Of a stretch of DNA of 13,761 nucleotides, positions 7,468 to 13,761 are shown piece after piece. The position numbers and the translations under genes are program-made. Location: positions 1-13,761 of the forward strand of contig SLQI01000075.1 in NCBI GenBank assembly GCA_007131535.1. The letters run 5' to 3'. Numbering within the stretch: position 1 is the stretch's first letter; every line of letters begins with the position of its first letter. Below the pieces are notes generated by a model. That model had not been told where the DNA came from. It did not search any database and saw only the letters and a program-made list of their open reading frames with translations. The DNA comes from Balneolales bacterium. GTDB taxonomy: Bacteria; Bacteroidota; Rhodothermia; Balneolales; Natronogracilivirgulaceae.

Positions 7468-8625
7468 ATGGCCGAAAAACAACAGACAGAAGACCTCGAA
7501 AAGTACCGCAAACTTATAGACGACCTCGACCGGAGGCTGATCCAAACTCTTTCAGAGCGCCACCGGGTAGTCAGGGAAGTATTTTCTAAAAAGATTGCCG
7601 ATCAGGATCAGATCCGCGATACCGGGCGCGAAGAAAAACTCCTGCAGAAAGTCAGATCCATGGCTGTGGAATCCGGCCTCGACCCCTATTTTGCCGAACA
7701 GCTCTTTCGGGATATCATATTGCAGTCGGTGCGTTATCAGACGAATTCGCTGGTCGACCATCAGAACGACCGGCTGGCGGTGACTTCGATTACGGTTGCG
7801 TATCAGGGTACAAGGGGGGCATATAGTCATCAGGCGGCTCTTCACCATTTTTCGGAGCGGTATGATGAAGTAAACTGCGTGGGGTACAAAAGCTTCAAAG
7901 AAGCGGTGGACGCTGTGGAAAACAATGAAGCCGATGTGGCCCTGCTTCCGATTGAAAATACAACGGCCGGCTCTATCAACGATACGTATGACTTGCTCGG
8001 GGAGCGGGACCTCCACATTATCGGCGAAGAAGTACTGCGCGTCAACCACTGTCTGATGGCCGTGGAGCCGGTATCACTGGATAACATCCGGCGGATTTTA
8101 TCTCATCCGCAGGCCATTTCTCAGTGCAGCAACTTCCTGGCAGAGCTGCCGCGCTGTAAGGTGGAGTCTTACACCGATACGGCGATGGCCGCCCAGAAAG
8201 TCCGGGAGGATGCCGATCTATCCCAAGCCGCGATTGCAGGGGCGTATGCCGCCGAGCTGTTTGATTTACACATCATCACCAAAGATCTTGAAAATCAGCC
8301 CGGCAATTTCACCCGGTTTGTGGTTGTAGCAAAAGAGCCGGTCGTCTGCGACCCGCAGCTGCCTTGTAAAACTTCCATGCTGCTTGCTACCGTCCATGAA
8401 AAAGGGGCGTTGATCAAATGCCTGAATGTGCTGGGCGACCATGGAGTCAACATGACTAAGCTGGAATCCCGGCCGCGAATCGGCAAACCCTGGCAATACC
8501 TGTTTTATCTGGATATTGAAGGCAATCAGTATGACCCGGAGATCAAAAAGGCGCTCCGCGAGATCGAAAACAAAGCGGCGTACTTTAAAATCCTGGGCAC
8601 CTACCCAAGCCGCAGGTCGGATTGA
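7468..8625 (+). CDS. pheA: Bifunctional chorismate mutase/prephenate dehydratase (P-protein)
   Basis: This 385-residue enzyme converts chorismate to prephenate and then to phenylpyruvate, the committed branch of phenylalanine synthesis in the cytoplasm. Residues about 9-95 are an AroQ-type mutase. All six residues of the E. coli active site are present at a constant offset of three: Arg14, Arg31, Lys42, Asp51, Glu55 and Gln91. Residues about 107-290 are the dehydratase, with AYQGTRGAYSHQAA (111-124), LPIENTTAGSI (160-170) and the catalytic TRF at 282-284. Residues about 302-378 are an ACT domain with GALIKCL (313-319) and ESRP (333-336), the phenylalanine-binding motifs, so feedback inhibition by Phe is expected. 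The ATG has no strong Shine-Dalgarno. It is transcribed alone, divergent from the TonB receptor. A 13-codon ORF just upstream has no Phe codons and does not look like an attenuator peptide. Confidence 0.96.
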   Translation: MAEKQQTEDLEKYRKLIDDLDRRLIQTLSERHRVVREVFSKKIADQDQIRDTGREEKLLQKVRSMAVESGLDPYFAEQLFRDIILQSVRYQTNSLVDHQNDRLAVTSITVAYQGTRGAYSHQAALHHFSERYDEVNCVGYKSFKEAVDAVENNEADVALLPIENTTAGSINDTYDLLGERDLHIIGEEVLRVNHCLMAVEPVSLDNIRRILSHPQAISQCSNFLAELPRCKVESYTDTAMAAQKVREDADLSQAAIAGAYAAELFDLHIITKDLENQPGNFTRFVVVAKEPVVCDPQLPCKTSMLLATVHEKGALIKCLNVLGDHGVNMTKLESRPRIGKPWQYLFYLDIEGNQYDPEIKKALREIENKAAYFKILGTYPSRRSD

Positions 8626-8664
8626 AGCGGTTGACTTGTGCGGGCAGTACGAAATATTTGTTGT

Positions 8665-8700
8665 ATCCGTGGATTTTCGCGGATTGTGCGCGGATTTTTT
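8665..8700 (+). terminator. Possible pheA terminator
   Basis: ATCCG at 8665-8669 can pair with CGGAT at 8680-8684 or 8691-8695; the latter runs directly into six T residues (8695-8700). It lies 40 nt after the pheA stop on the correct strand. The stem is only 5 bp. The region is also built from near repeats of GCGGATT, so the hairpin may be incidental. Confidence 0.3.
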
Positions 8701-8737
8701 CTGAGATGATTCTGGACCGGTTTTAGATTGAACCAAA

Positions 8738-8779
8738 TGCGCATTCACCAACACAAAAAGTTGAGTTGGTGAATGCGCA
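8738..8779. terminator. Strong hairpin between convergent genes, possible bidirectional terminator
   Basis: A perfect 15-bp inverted repeat has arms at 8738-8752 and 8765-8779 around a 12-nt loop. Outside it, TTGAACC and GGTCAA can add about six pairs with small bulges. It sits between pheA (plus) and the solute-binding protein gene (minus, stop at 8802), the expected place for a shared terminator. Neither strand has a clean T tract directly after the stem: the minus strand has TTT then GG, and the plus strand has A-rich sequence. Intrinsic termination is therefore uncertain, and the hairpin may instead protect a 3' end. Confidence 0.45.
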
Positions 8780-8801
8780 GGTCAAAAAAAATATTGAGAA
8801 G

Positions 8802-9707
8802 TTAATCTTCTATTATATCGTGCCAGTAATCCGGGTTATCGGTGGGTGTATCTTCCGGCAGATAGGGGTTGTCGATCTGGATTATTTGTTTTTCATCCAG
8901 ATTCGCGCGGTCTACCACATCACCATAATATTCTTCGAAAAGAGCATCAAAACGGCCGTTATCAATAGCGCGATGGAGCCCTTCGTCAATACGGTTGGCC
9001 AGTTCGCGGTCTCCCTGGGCTACAAAAAAGTAGGTGGCCGTCGGATACTGTATATATACATGTTCGGCGAGTGCAAGCCCGAGGTTGCCGAAAGTTTCCA
9101 GCTCATCCCAGACTTCATTAATGCCGCGGGGAAATAAATCGAAATCCCCATCAGCAAGCTGTTCAAAAAGTCTGTTATAGCCATCACTGGTATGTACATC
9201 CAGTCCGTTCGCATTCAGAATGCGCGTATCCGGCCAGTCTTCACCCTGACCAACTTGATAGGAACGCAAATCCTCAATAGAGGAGACCTCGTTTAGCAGG
9301 TCGGTTTCATCATCACGTACCATTATCATCCGGGTGCCGAGCAGTCCTTTTAAAACCGGCACTCGAACCGGTCTTACAAACCTCTCCCGTGCCGTTTCGG
9401 TCATGCCGAAAGCCACATCAATCACATCATCTTCCCATTGAAGGGCCCTAAGGGCCTCCAGCTCGGAGAGTTGTTGATCGGCCGGAATGAGTTCATAATC
9501 TCCGTAATCATCGGCGGTTTCTTCCATGGCGATATCCAGCATCTCACGGAAATATTCGCGCCTCATATCATCTTCGGAGTCAGGTGCGAGATATCGCACC
9601 GTCCATGTATCCTGAGCTTTTTCAGCAGTTCTGTAAACTTTCTTAGTTTCGCCGGTATACCATAGCCCTATTACCGGCAATACGATCAGCAGGTACTTGA
9701 TCTTCAT
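8802..9707 (-). CDS. Periplasmic solute-binding protein, family 3-like (SBP_bac_3)
   Basis: I chose the ATG at 9707 (301 residues) over the GTG at 9713 because GAGG at 9715-9718 stands 7 nt before this ATG. Residues 1-18 form a hydrophobic N-terminal signal or anchor (KYLLIVLPVIGLWYT) without a clear cleavage site or lipobox. The rest follows a two-lobed family 3 binding protein: YFREMLDIAMEE (52-63), VIDVAFGMTETARERF (95-110), PVLKGLLGTRMIMV (117-130), GQGEDWPDT (153-161), FPRGINEVWDEL (192-203), then EEYYGD (258-263) and DNPYLP (279-284). I recall the GQG-WPDT, FPRG and NP-LP motifs from a set of orphan binding proteins common in marine Gammaproteobacteria. No ABC permease or ATPase is adjacent, so it may work with a distant transporter or as a sensor. 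The ligand is unknown; amino acids are only the family default. Confidence 0.83.
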   Translation of the reverse strand: MKIKYLLIVLPVIGLWYTGETKKVYRTAEKAQDTWTVRYLAPDSEDDMRREYFREMLDIAMEETADDYGDYELIPADQQLSELEALRALQWEDDVIDVAFGMTETARERFVRPVRVPVLKGLLGTRMIMVRDDETDLLNEVSSIEDLRSYQVGQGEDWPDTRILNANGLDVHTSDGYNRLFEQLADGDFDLFPRGINEVWDELETFGNLGLALAEHVYIQYPTATYFFVAQGDRELANRIDEGLHRAIDNGRFDALFEEYYGDVVDRANLDEKQIIQIDNPYLPEDTPTDNPDYWHDIIED

Positions 9708-9714
9708 GACCACA

Positions 9715-9718
9715 CCTC
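9715..9718 (-). promoter_or_regulatory. Shine-Dalgarno that decides the start of the solute-binding protein gene
   Basis: On the minus strand GAGG lies 7 nt before the ATG at 9707, but only 1 nt before the GTG at 9713, so the ATG is the likely start. It is the only convincing Shine-Dalgarno among the genes of this window. Confidence 0.65.
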
Positions 9719-9745
9719 ATGTTGTCTTGATTATATGTTATGCCG

Positions 9746-9805
9746 GCCACGCTATCGCAGGCCTGCCATATTGTTTAATACCACCATAAGCAGGTGCCGC
9801 GTGGC
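9746..9805 (-). promoter_or_regulatory. Foldable 5' leader of the solute-binding protein gene
   Basis: GCGTGGC (plus 9799-9805) and GCCACGC (9746-9752) are perfect 7-bp complements. Inside them GCAGG (9790-9794) can pair with CCTGC (9762-9766), giving a two-level stem. CCTGC also belongs to a 10-bp palindrome, GCAGGCCTGC (9757-9766), so an alternative local hairpin competes. The element lies wholly within the roughly 125-nt leader predicted from the upstream promoter, about 40 nt before the start codon. I do not recognise a known riboswitch class. Confidence 0.35.
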
Positions 9806-9839
9806 TCGACGTTACCCGTAAACTCGTAATTCTGAAGTC

Positions 9840-9868
9840 AGTATAATTTATTTGGATAAAAGTGTCAA
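9840..9868 (-). promoter_or_regulatory. Near-consensus sigma-70-type promoter for the solute-binding protein gene
   Basis: On the minus strand a perfect TTGACA (-35, plus 9863-9868) is followed by a 17-bp spacer and TATACT (-10, plus 9840-9845), five of six consensus bases. It lies 20 bp after the stop codon of the sialidase-like gene, so the solute-binding protein has its own promoter. The predicted start is near 9833, leaving a leader of about 125 nt. Confidence 0.7.
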
Positions 9869-9888
9869 AAAAATGTAAGGGGGGCTGA

Positions 9889-11148
9889 TTACATATTCAG
9901 AGTACCCTTCACCAGTTTTAATGAGTTCGGGTCGCCCGGCCGGGTCCAGCCGAGATAAATCGAGTCATCCAGGCGGGTCATGCGTGGAAAACCTGTTGCC
10001 CGGCTAGCCAGGTCGTTGTCGGCAACGATTACCTGAGGTGTTCCCAAAGTGCCGTCGGAGCTGACCAGGCGGGCCATTAATTGTGTGGTTCCATCATGCT
10101 GATCAATCCAGGATACAACAGCGGTTTCCGAATCTATCATCCTGAGGTCGGTCCGGCCAAGGGCATTGCCGGTCTGGATATCTACCGGTTCGGAAAACGT
10201 AGCTCCGTGATCGTCAGAAAAGGACACCCGTACGTGGGGCTGATCATCCGGGGCTGTAAACCAAACCACACCGATGGTATTATCGTAGCTGTCAGCTGCC
10301 GGTCCGTTTACCGGGCAACCGTGAATTTGCCAGCCGTCGTCATGCAAGGCCCGGGGAGAGCTCCATTCCTGTTGATCAAACTGATAGCGGATATGGGCGA
10401 TGTTGCGGGTTTCATCATCAGAGCGGTCTCTGTAGAAAAAGACGGCTGCCTGATCTGTAGCGGCAGCAGAGGTCGGACAGCACTCACAAACTCGGTCGTC
10501 GAGCGATCCTTTGGTTACCACTCCGCTATGCGGATCTATGAACCCATGCATCAGCATCATATCACCATTGCCGTGGCTGTCATGGCTGTGGTCAGCATCG
10601 TCTTCGCCGGCCATTTGGCGGCCATCCAGCCAAATCGTCAACAGCTGGTCTTCCTGATACGGTAATATGGAAGCGAAGCCGTGTTCGGTAAGCGTGCCGT
10701 CTTCGTGAGGAATAAATGCCTCATTCCAGGAATTTCCGGTACGGCTGATGAAATTGAGATCATACTCAAAAGTACCGGGACCGCTGCTGGTCATGTAACT
10801 CATCAATATATCGCCATTGCGGGTGTTCCCTATAACAGGAAAATCGGCCCAGTTGACGAACCAGTCCTCCCCTCGGGTTACAAGTTCAGGCTGGCTCCAT
10901 TCCGCGCCATGTAATGCCGCGATATACAGTTCACTGATATCATTTCCGGTGGCGGATTGCCAGCTTACTAAAACTGAATCTCCATGGGAATGGAGGTAGG
11001 GATAACGCGCATCCTCCGAAACCGGACTTTCTATATCGGTGATTTCGGCAAAAGGCTCAGACAGCTCGGTTTCTCCGCAACTGTAAAGAAACATAAATGC
11101 TGCAAGCGGTAGAAGTGTTGCCAAGCGCTTAAACAGGGTAGTATTCAT
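9889..11148 (-). CDS. Sialidase-like beta-propeller lipoprotein with CECC and GCPVNGP motifs
   Basis: This 419-residue protein has a lipoprotein signal with Cys24 after LYS, so it should be anchored in the outer or inner membrane facing the periplasm or outside. The rest consists of repeated propeller blades with strands such as VLVSWQSA, ILMSYMTS, LLTIWLDGR, IGVVWFTAP, AVVSWIDQ and IYLGWTR. One perfect Asp-box (SDDHGATF, 311-318) marks the BNR/sialidase superfamily. Distinctive features are CECCP at 221-225, DGWQIHGCPVNGP at 271-283, YRDRSDDE at 239-246, and a His/Asp-rich insert at 183-193 (DDADHSHDSHG). The cysteines and histidines suggest disulfides or metal binding. I could not find a convincing sialidase arginine triad with the usual spacing, so glycosidase activity is doubtful; database-style names such as exo-alpha-sialidase would rest on fold only. 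It appears monocistronic. Confidence 0.78.
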   Translation of the reverse strand: MNTTLFKRLATLLPLAAFMFLYSCGETELSEPFAEITDIESPVSEDARYPYLHSHGDSVLVSWQSATGNDISELYIAALHGAEWSQPELVTRGEDWFVNWADFPVIGNTRNGDILMSYMTSSGPGTFEYDLNFISRTGNSWNEAFIPHEDGTLTEHGFASILPYQEDQLLTIWLDGRQMAGEDDADHSHDSHGNGDMMLMHGFIDPHSGVVTKGSLDDRVCECCPTSAAATDQAAVFFYRDRSDDETRNIAHIRYQFDQQEWSSPRALHDDGWQIHGCPVNGPAADSYDNTIGVVWFTAPDDQPHVRVSFSDDHGATFSEPVDIQTGNALGRTDLRMIDSETAVVSWIDQHDGTTQLMARLVSSDGTLGTPQVIVADNDLASRATGFPRMTRLDDSIYLGWTRPGDPNSLKLVKGTLNM

Positions 11149-11454
11149 CCGGATAAAATTGTGTTGAAGATAATTCTCCGATAATCTAACGAATCGGGGT
11201 TGATTTTGCCACTTTAGTGATCCTTATGATTTTACCAGTCTATCTCTCTTTGGTGGATTATTAATAAATATATAGATTATGCGCTTTATCAGATTAAGTA
11301 GTGTCTGTAAGAAAACACCAATATCGGCGTTGCGCTCGTCCCCAAAATGCTTATGTACGGGTTGTACACTGCGCTTTTTGGGAGCTTCGCGAGCCTGATT
11401 CTGGTGTTATCCTGGATTGTAAAGCAAAAAATATCAACCCGTTAAACATTTTTT
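11149..11454. other. Divergent intergenic region with a large palindromic element
   Basis: The 306 bp between the sialidase-like gene and the lipid kinase gene contain no ORF of interest. The left part (11149-11310) is AT-rich and presumably holds the promoter of the minus-strand gene, which I could not place. The right part holds the 95-nt palindrome at 11314-11408. The last 46 bp, with T8 just before the TTG start, would have to include the kinase gene promoter unless it lies within or before the palindrome. Confidence 0.6.
11314..11408. repeat. 95-nt imperfect palindrome (MITE- or REP-like element)
   Basis: Two 45-nt arms (11314-11358 and 11364-11408) surround a GGGTT centre. The outer ends AACACCA/TGGTGTT and the inner ends TGTAC/GTACA are perfect complements. 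In between, the arms align with a few mismatches and single-base bulges, including a CCCCAAAA block on the left facing TTTTTGGG on the right. It codes for nothing. The shape fits a mobile non-autonomous element or a structured RNA; I cannot identify a second copy in this window. Confidence 0.65.
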
Positions 11455-12357
11455 TTGTTGAATAAATTAACCGATGATCCTTTTCTCATTTTACTGAACC
11501 CGGGAGCGTATCAGGCAACACGGAGTGACCGGGCCCGGCAATTGCAGCAGTTACTGGATGAGAAAGGTTTGCAGGCTGAAATCCGGACATTCAAGGATTT
11601 GCAGGAGGCCCAACAACTTGCCGGGGAAGCGGCCCGAAAGTATAAACTGGTGGTAGCCGCCGGCGGTGACGGAACCGTAAGCTATGTGGCAAAGGGGCTG
11701 GCCGGTTCCGGGTGTACGCTGGGGATCATTCCGTTCGGCAGCGGAAATGACCTGGCTTTGGGACTTAATATTCCCAAAGATCCATCCAGGGCGCTTGAGA
11801 TATTGCAGCAAGAGTATATTCGTCCATTGGATTGTGGATGGTATAATGAGGATGGCTTTTTTGTAACCTCACTGGGTCTTTGTTTCGACGGAAAGGCGAG
11901 TTATAACGCATCTCGAACCGTACTGTTCCGCGGGCCGTTTAAATATATTGCCGGGGTGCTGAGGTCAATTTTCACCTATCGGGCTTCTGAGGTCACGGTA
12001 GAACTGGAAGATGAAACTATCAACGCCAGATTATTGATGGTAACCCTGTGCAACAGCCCATATGAAGGCGGAGGAATTCATCTTGCACCGGACGCGAGTA
12101 CGTCGGACGGCAAAATTGATGTGGTGATGATTCGGGATGTCCATTGGCTGTTTCGGATCCCTCTGTTGCTGCGTGTACTTCTCGGGGATCCCCGGAAAGT
12201 CAGTAAAATCTTGTACCGGCAGTGCCACTCGGTGAGAGTAAAGACATCCCGCCCCGAGTATGCCCATGCTGACGGCGAAGTGTTCGCACATGACCTCACC
12301 TTACTGGATGTGAAAGCTCAACCCGGAGCTTTAAAAGTGATATGCGGCAACGGGTAA
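11455..12357 (+). CDS. YegS/BmrU-type lipid kinase (diacylglycerol kinase catalytic domain)
   Basis: This 300-residue enzyme should transfer the ATP gamma-phosphate to a lipid hydroxyl such as diacylglycerol, at the inner face of the cytoplasmic membrane. The N-terminal domain carries FLILLNP (10-17), VVAAGGDGTVSYVAKGL (66-82) with the nucleotide-binding GGDGT at 70-74, and IIPFGSGNDLALGL (91-104). The C-terminal beta domain has LGLCFDG (140-146), NSPYEGGGIHLAPDA (200-214), SDGKIDVVMI (217-226) and HADGE (271-275), all in family order. The Gly-rich turn that often follows the first NP is replaced by GAYQATRSD. The start must be TTG at 11455 or 11458, because an in-frame stop at 11443-11445 excludes anything upstream and there is no ATG before the conserved region. 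It ends 11 bp from the convergent thioesterase stop. The exact lipid substrate is not known. Confidence 0.9.
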   Translation: MLNKLTDDPFLILLNPGAYQATRSDRARQLQQLLDEKGLQAEIRTFKDLQEAQQLAGEAARKYKLVVAAGGDGTVSYVAKGLAGSGCTLGIIPFGSGNDLALGLNIPKDPSRALEILQQEYIRPLDCGWYNEDGFFVTSLGLCFDGKASYNASRTVLFRGPFKYIAGVLRSIFTYRASEVTVELEDETINARLLMVTLCNSPYEGGGIHLAPDASTSDGKIDVVMIRDVHWLFRIPLLLRVLLGDPRKVSKILYRQCHSVRVKTSRPEYAHADGEVFAHDLTLLDVKAQPGALKVICGNG

Positions 12358-12368
12358 TGGATTTGTGC

Positions 12369-13094
12369 TTACTGCAATTCTGCGATACAAGCTTCTTCAC
12401 CCTCCCGTAAAACCGCCATCCGGACAGGTTCGCTTTCAAAGTGATCACTAACTACTGTAATTTGATCATTCTCCACAACTTCGGTTTTATAGAGGATGTC
12501 TAAGTTGCGAACATGATCCGTCGACCGGGTATTTTTCCGCAAAACATCCTCCAGCCAACGGATATAAACGGAGTTGTTAACATGGCCGTTGAGGTCAAGA
12601 TCGCTTGGTAAAACCTGAAAATTTACTTGATGGGCTGTTGATTCGGGCTTTTGCAGCCGGGGCCTGGAAGGCTTCAGGGGTGGCTCCGGGTAGTGGTTGG
12701 CCAGTTCGGCAATTTCCCCGGGCATGGGAACCGGACGTTTGCTTTCAATATCGAGCAATATCCAATAGGAGAGCGCTTTGCCGATCAATGTTCCCATCTC
12801 ATTTTGAAGATCAAATGCCCGGTAGGCATAGATCCGGTCGGCTCCGCATGGCCAGGTTCGTATCGTCAGCTGTTTATCATTGCCGGTAACCGGTGTATCA
12901 ATTTCCAGTTTTAGCCGACTCAGAATCCAGGAGCGCCCGTCTTGCTGAAGTGCGTCGATCGACCAGCCCAACCCCGCCGCATGGCGACCGGCAATATCCT
13001 GCAGATAGTTGCCTATTTGATATAGCGGCACCCCGCCATCAGCTCCGCGCTCATACGCCCGAATGTTGTAACAGTAGGAAAAAGGTTGATTCAT
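12369..13094 (-). CDS. Acyl-ACP thioesterase (FatA/FatB-like, double hotdog)
   Basis: This 241-residue protein has the size of bacterial acyl-ACP thioesterases, which hydrolyse fatty acyl-ACP to free fatty acid in the cytoplasm. The first hotdog (about 1-135) includes YQIGNYLQDIAGRHAAGLGW (25-44) and SWILSRLKLEI (55-65). The second (about 155-241) carries the catalytic segment SDLDLNGHVNNSVYIRW (164-180). Asp167, Asn169 and His171 plus Glu205 in LYKTE reproduce the D-x-N-x-H and downstream Glu arrangement of plant FatB; the 34-residue gap between His and Glu matches my recollection of the plant enzyme. Chain-length preference cannot be read. It is convergent with the lipid kinase gene, with only 11 bp between stops, so their transcripts may overlap. 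Its start lies 36 bp from the tandem repeat, which may carry part of its promoter. Confidence 0.92.
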   Translation of the reverse strand: MNQPFSYCYNIRAYERGADGGVPLYQIGNYLQDIAGRHAAGLGWSIDALQQDGRSWILSRLKLEIDTPVTGNDKQLTIRTWPCGADRIYAYRAFDLQNEMGTLIGKALSYWILLDIESKRPVPMPGEIAELANHYPEPPLKPSRPRLQKPESTAHQVNFQVLPSDLDLNGHVNNSVYIRWLEDVLRKNTRSTDHVRNLDILYKTEVVENDQITVVSDHFESEPVRMAVLREGEEACIAELQ

Positions 13095-13104
13095 TATAGA
13101 TAAA

Positions 13105-13132
13105 ATAATAGGTGTGATTTAATAACCCTCAA
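13105..13132 (-). promoter_or_regulatory. Candidate thioesterase promoter overlapping the repeat edge
   Basis: On the minus strand TTGAGG (plus 13127-13132) and TATTAT (13105-13110) are separated by 16 bp. The first two bases of the -35 fall in the first repeat copy. The implied start is only a few nucleotides before the ATG at 13094, so the transcript would be almost leaderless. That is unusual and keeps confidence low. Confidence 0.28.
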
Positions 13133-13442
13133 ATCCCAAATAACAAACATTAAATCTCAAATAAATTCCAAATTTTCAATATTCAATGACCCAAACTGAC
13201 CCCTGGCACCCGTTTGGAACTTCTGTGATTGAACATTTGCCACAGGCATTCTCCCACGGGACTGCTGTGGAGCTTTGGAAGTAATTTAGAAAATGTGATT
13301 TCTTGCCTGATCCCCCACTGCGCACCTCTGCGATAAACTCAGAGTTCTCTGCGGTTCCACCTCCCCCTTAGCGTCCTTAGCGCCTTGGCGGTTCCTCACA
13401 TTACCACAGAGTACACAGGGGGCACAGAGGAGAATTGAGAGG
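13131..13442. repeat. Tandem repeat copy 1 (312 bp)
   Basis: The unit begins with AAATCCCAAATAAC and ends with GAATTGAGAGG, and is followed directly by a second copy. It has an AT-rich left part of roughly 7-nt periodic CAAATNN words (13131-13180) and a GC-richer right part. The right part has 9-nt spaced words (TTAGCG at 13369 and 13378; ACAGAG, ACAGGG, ACAGAG near 13407-13430). CTCTGCGGTT near 13347-13356 is roughly complementary to the ACCACAGAG near 13403, so the right part could fold into a long hairpin. No ORF is evident. Confidence 0.9.
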
Positions 13443-13759
13443 AAATCCCAAATAACAAACACTAAATCTCAAATAAATTCCAATTACCAAGTTTTCAATG
13501 ACCAAAACTGACCCATGGCATCCGTTCCGTTTGGAATTTCTATGATTGAATATTTGGCTCAAGCATTCTCCTACGGGGATTGCTGTGGAGCTTTAGAAGT
13601 ATTTAGAAATTGTGATTTCTTGCCTGCCCCCCCACTGCGTACCTCCGCGATAAACTCTGTGTTCTCTGCGGTTCCACCTCCCCCTTAGCGTCCTTAGCGC
13701 CTTGGCGGTTCCTCACATTACCACAGAGTACACAGGGGGCACAGAGGAGAATTGAGAGG
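13443..13759. repeat. Tandem repeat copy 2 (317 bp), array likely continues
   Basis: This copy follows copy 1 without a gap. Its last 99 bp (13661-13759) are identical to 13344-13442, whereas the AT-rich left part differs by several substitutions and small indels. The two bases after it (13760-13761, AA) match the start of a further unit, so the array probably extends past the window. It contains no recognisable gene. Confidence 0.9.
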
Positions 13760-13761
13760 AA

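Noticed and set aside
7552..8049. 165-codon minus-strand ORF opposite pheA
   Set aside because: It is antisense to the mutase/dehydratase region where all active-site residues are conserved; the open frame follows from codon bias on the other strand.
8266..8754. 162-codon minus-strand ORF overlapping the end of pheA
   Set aside because: It mirrors the ACT domain and runs into the 8738-8779 hairpin; no recognisable protein features.
10081..10665. 194-codon plus-strand ORF inside the sialidase-like gene
   Set aside because: It is antisense to conserved CECC, GCPVNGP and Asp-box segments; its translation resembles no known domain.
13131..13761. CRISPR array at the right end
   Set aside because: The repeated unit is over 300 bp and copies abut directly without unique spacers; no cas gene is present.

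Overview
The window reads as chromosomal DNA of a Bacteroidota-like bacterium, most plausibly from the Balneolota/Rhodothermota side of that group. The pointers are a TonB-dependent receptor paired with a DUF4249 lipoprotein, outer-membrane proteins ending in Phe, start sites that mostly lack Shine-Dalgarno sequences, a fused chorismate mutase-prephenate dehydratase, and rather acidic proteins that fit a marine or saline habitat. The taxonomic placement is inference. No tRNA, rRNA, CRISPR array, phage or transposase gene was seen.

Layout. At 1-1029 (minus) is the N-terminal part of a secreted HExxH zinc metalloprotease that runs off the left edge. A small exported protein with an OB-fold-like pattern (1048-1356) lies just upstream in the same operon. 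An aromatic-L-amino-acid decarboxylase (1441-2856, minus) is divergent from a small outer-membrane barrel protein (3023-3634, plus). A two-gene minus-strand operon follows: TonB-dependent receptor (4771-7155), then DUF4249 lipoprotein (3818-4759). Divergent from it is pheA (7468-8625, plus). Two separately transcribed minus-strand genes come next: a periplasmic solute-binding protein (8802-9707) and a sialidase-like beta-propeller lipoprotein (9889-11148). A lipid kinase (11455-12357, plus) converges on an acyl-ACP thioesterase (12369-13094, minus). The right end (13131-13761) is non-coding and holds two tandem copies of a roughly 315-bp repeat that probably continues beyond the window.

How the genes relate. 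Most are housekeeping or cell-envelope genes rather than one pathway. PheA makes phenylpyruvate and the decarboxylase consumes aromatic amino acids, so the two touch the same metabolite pool without being an operon. The lipid kinase and thioesterase both act in lipid metabolism and share an 11-bp convergent gap. The TonB receptor and DUF4249 lipoprotein are a probable outer-membrane uptake pair with unknown substrate.

The least explained parts are non-coding: a 95-nt imperfect palindrome at 11314-11408, the tandem repeats at the right end, an operator-like palindrome in front of pheA, and a foldable leader behind a near-consensus sigma-70-type promoter in front of the solute-binding protein gene. 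I did not find a clear new multi-gene system such as defence, secretion or biosynthesis.
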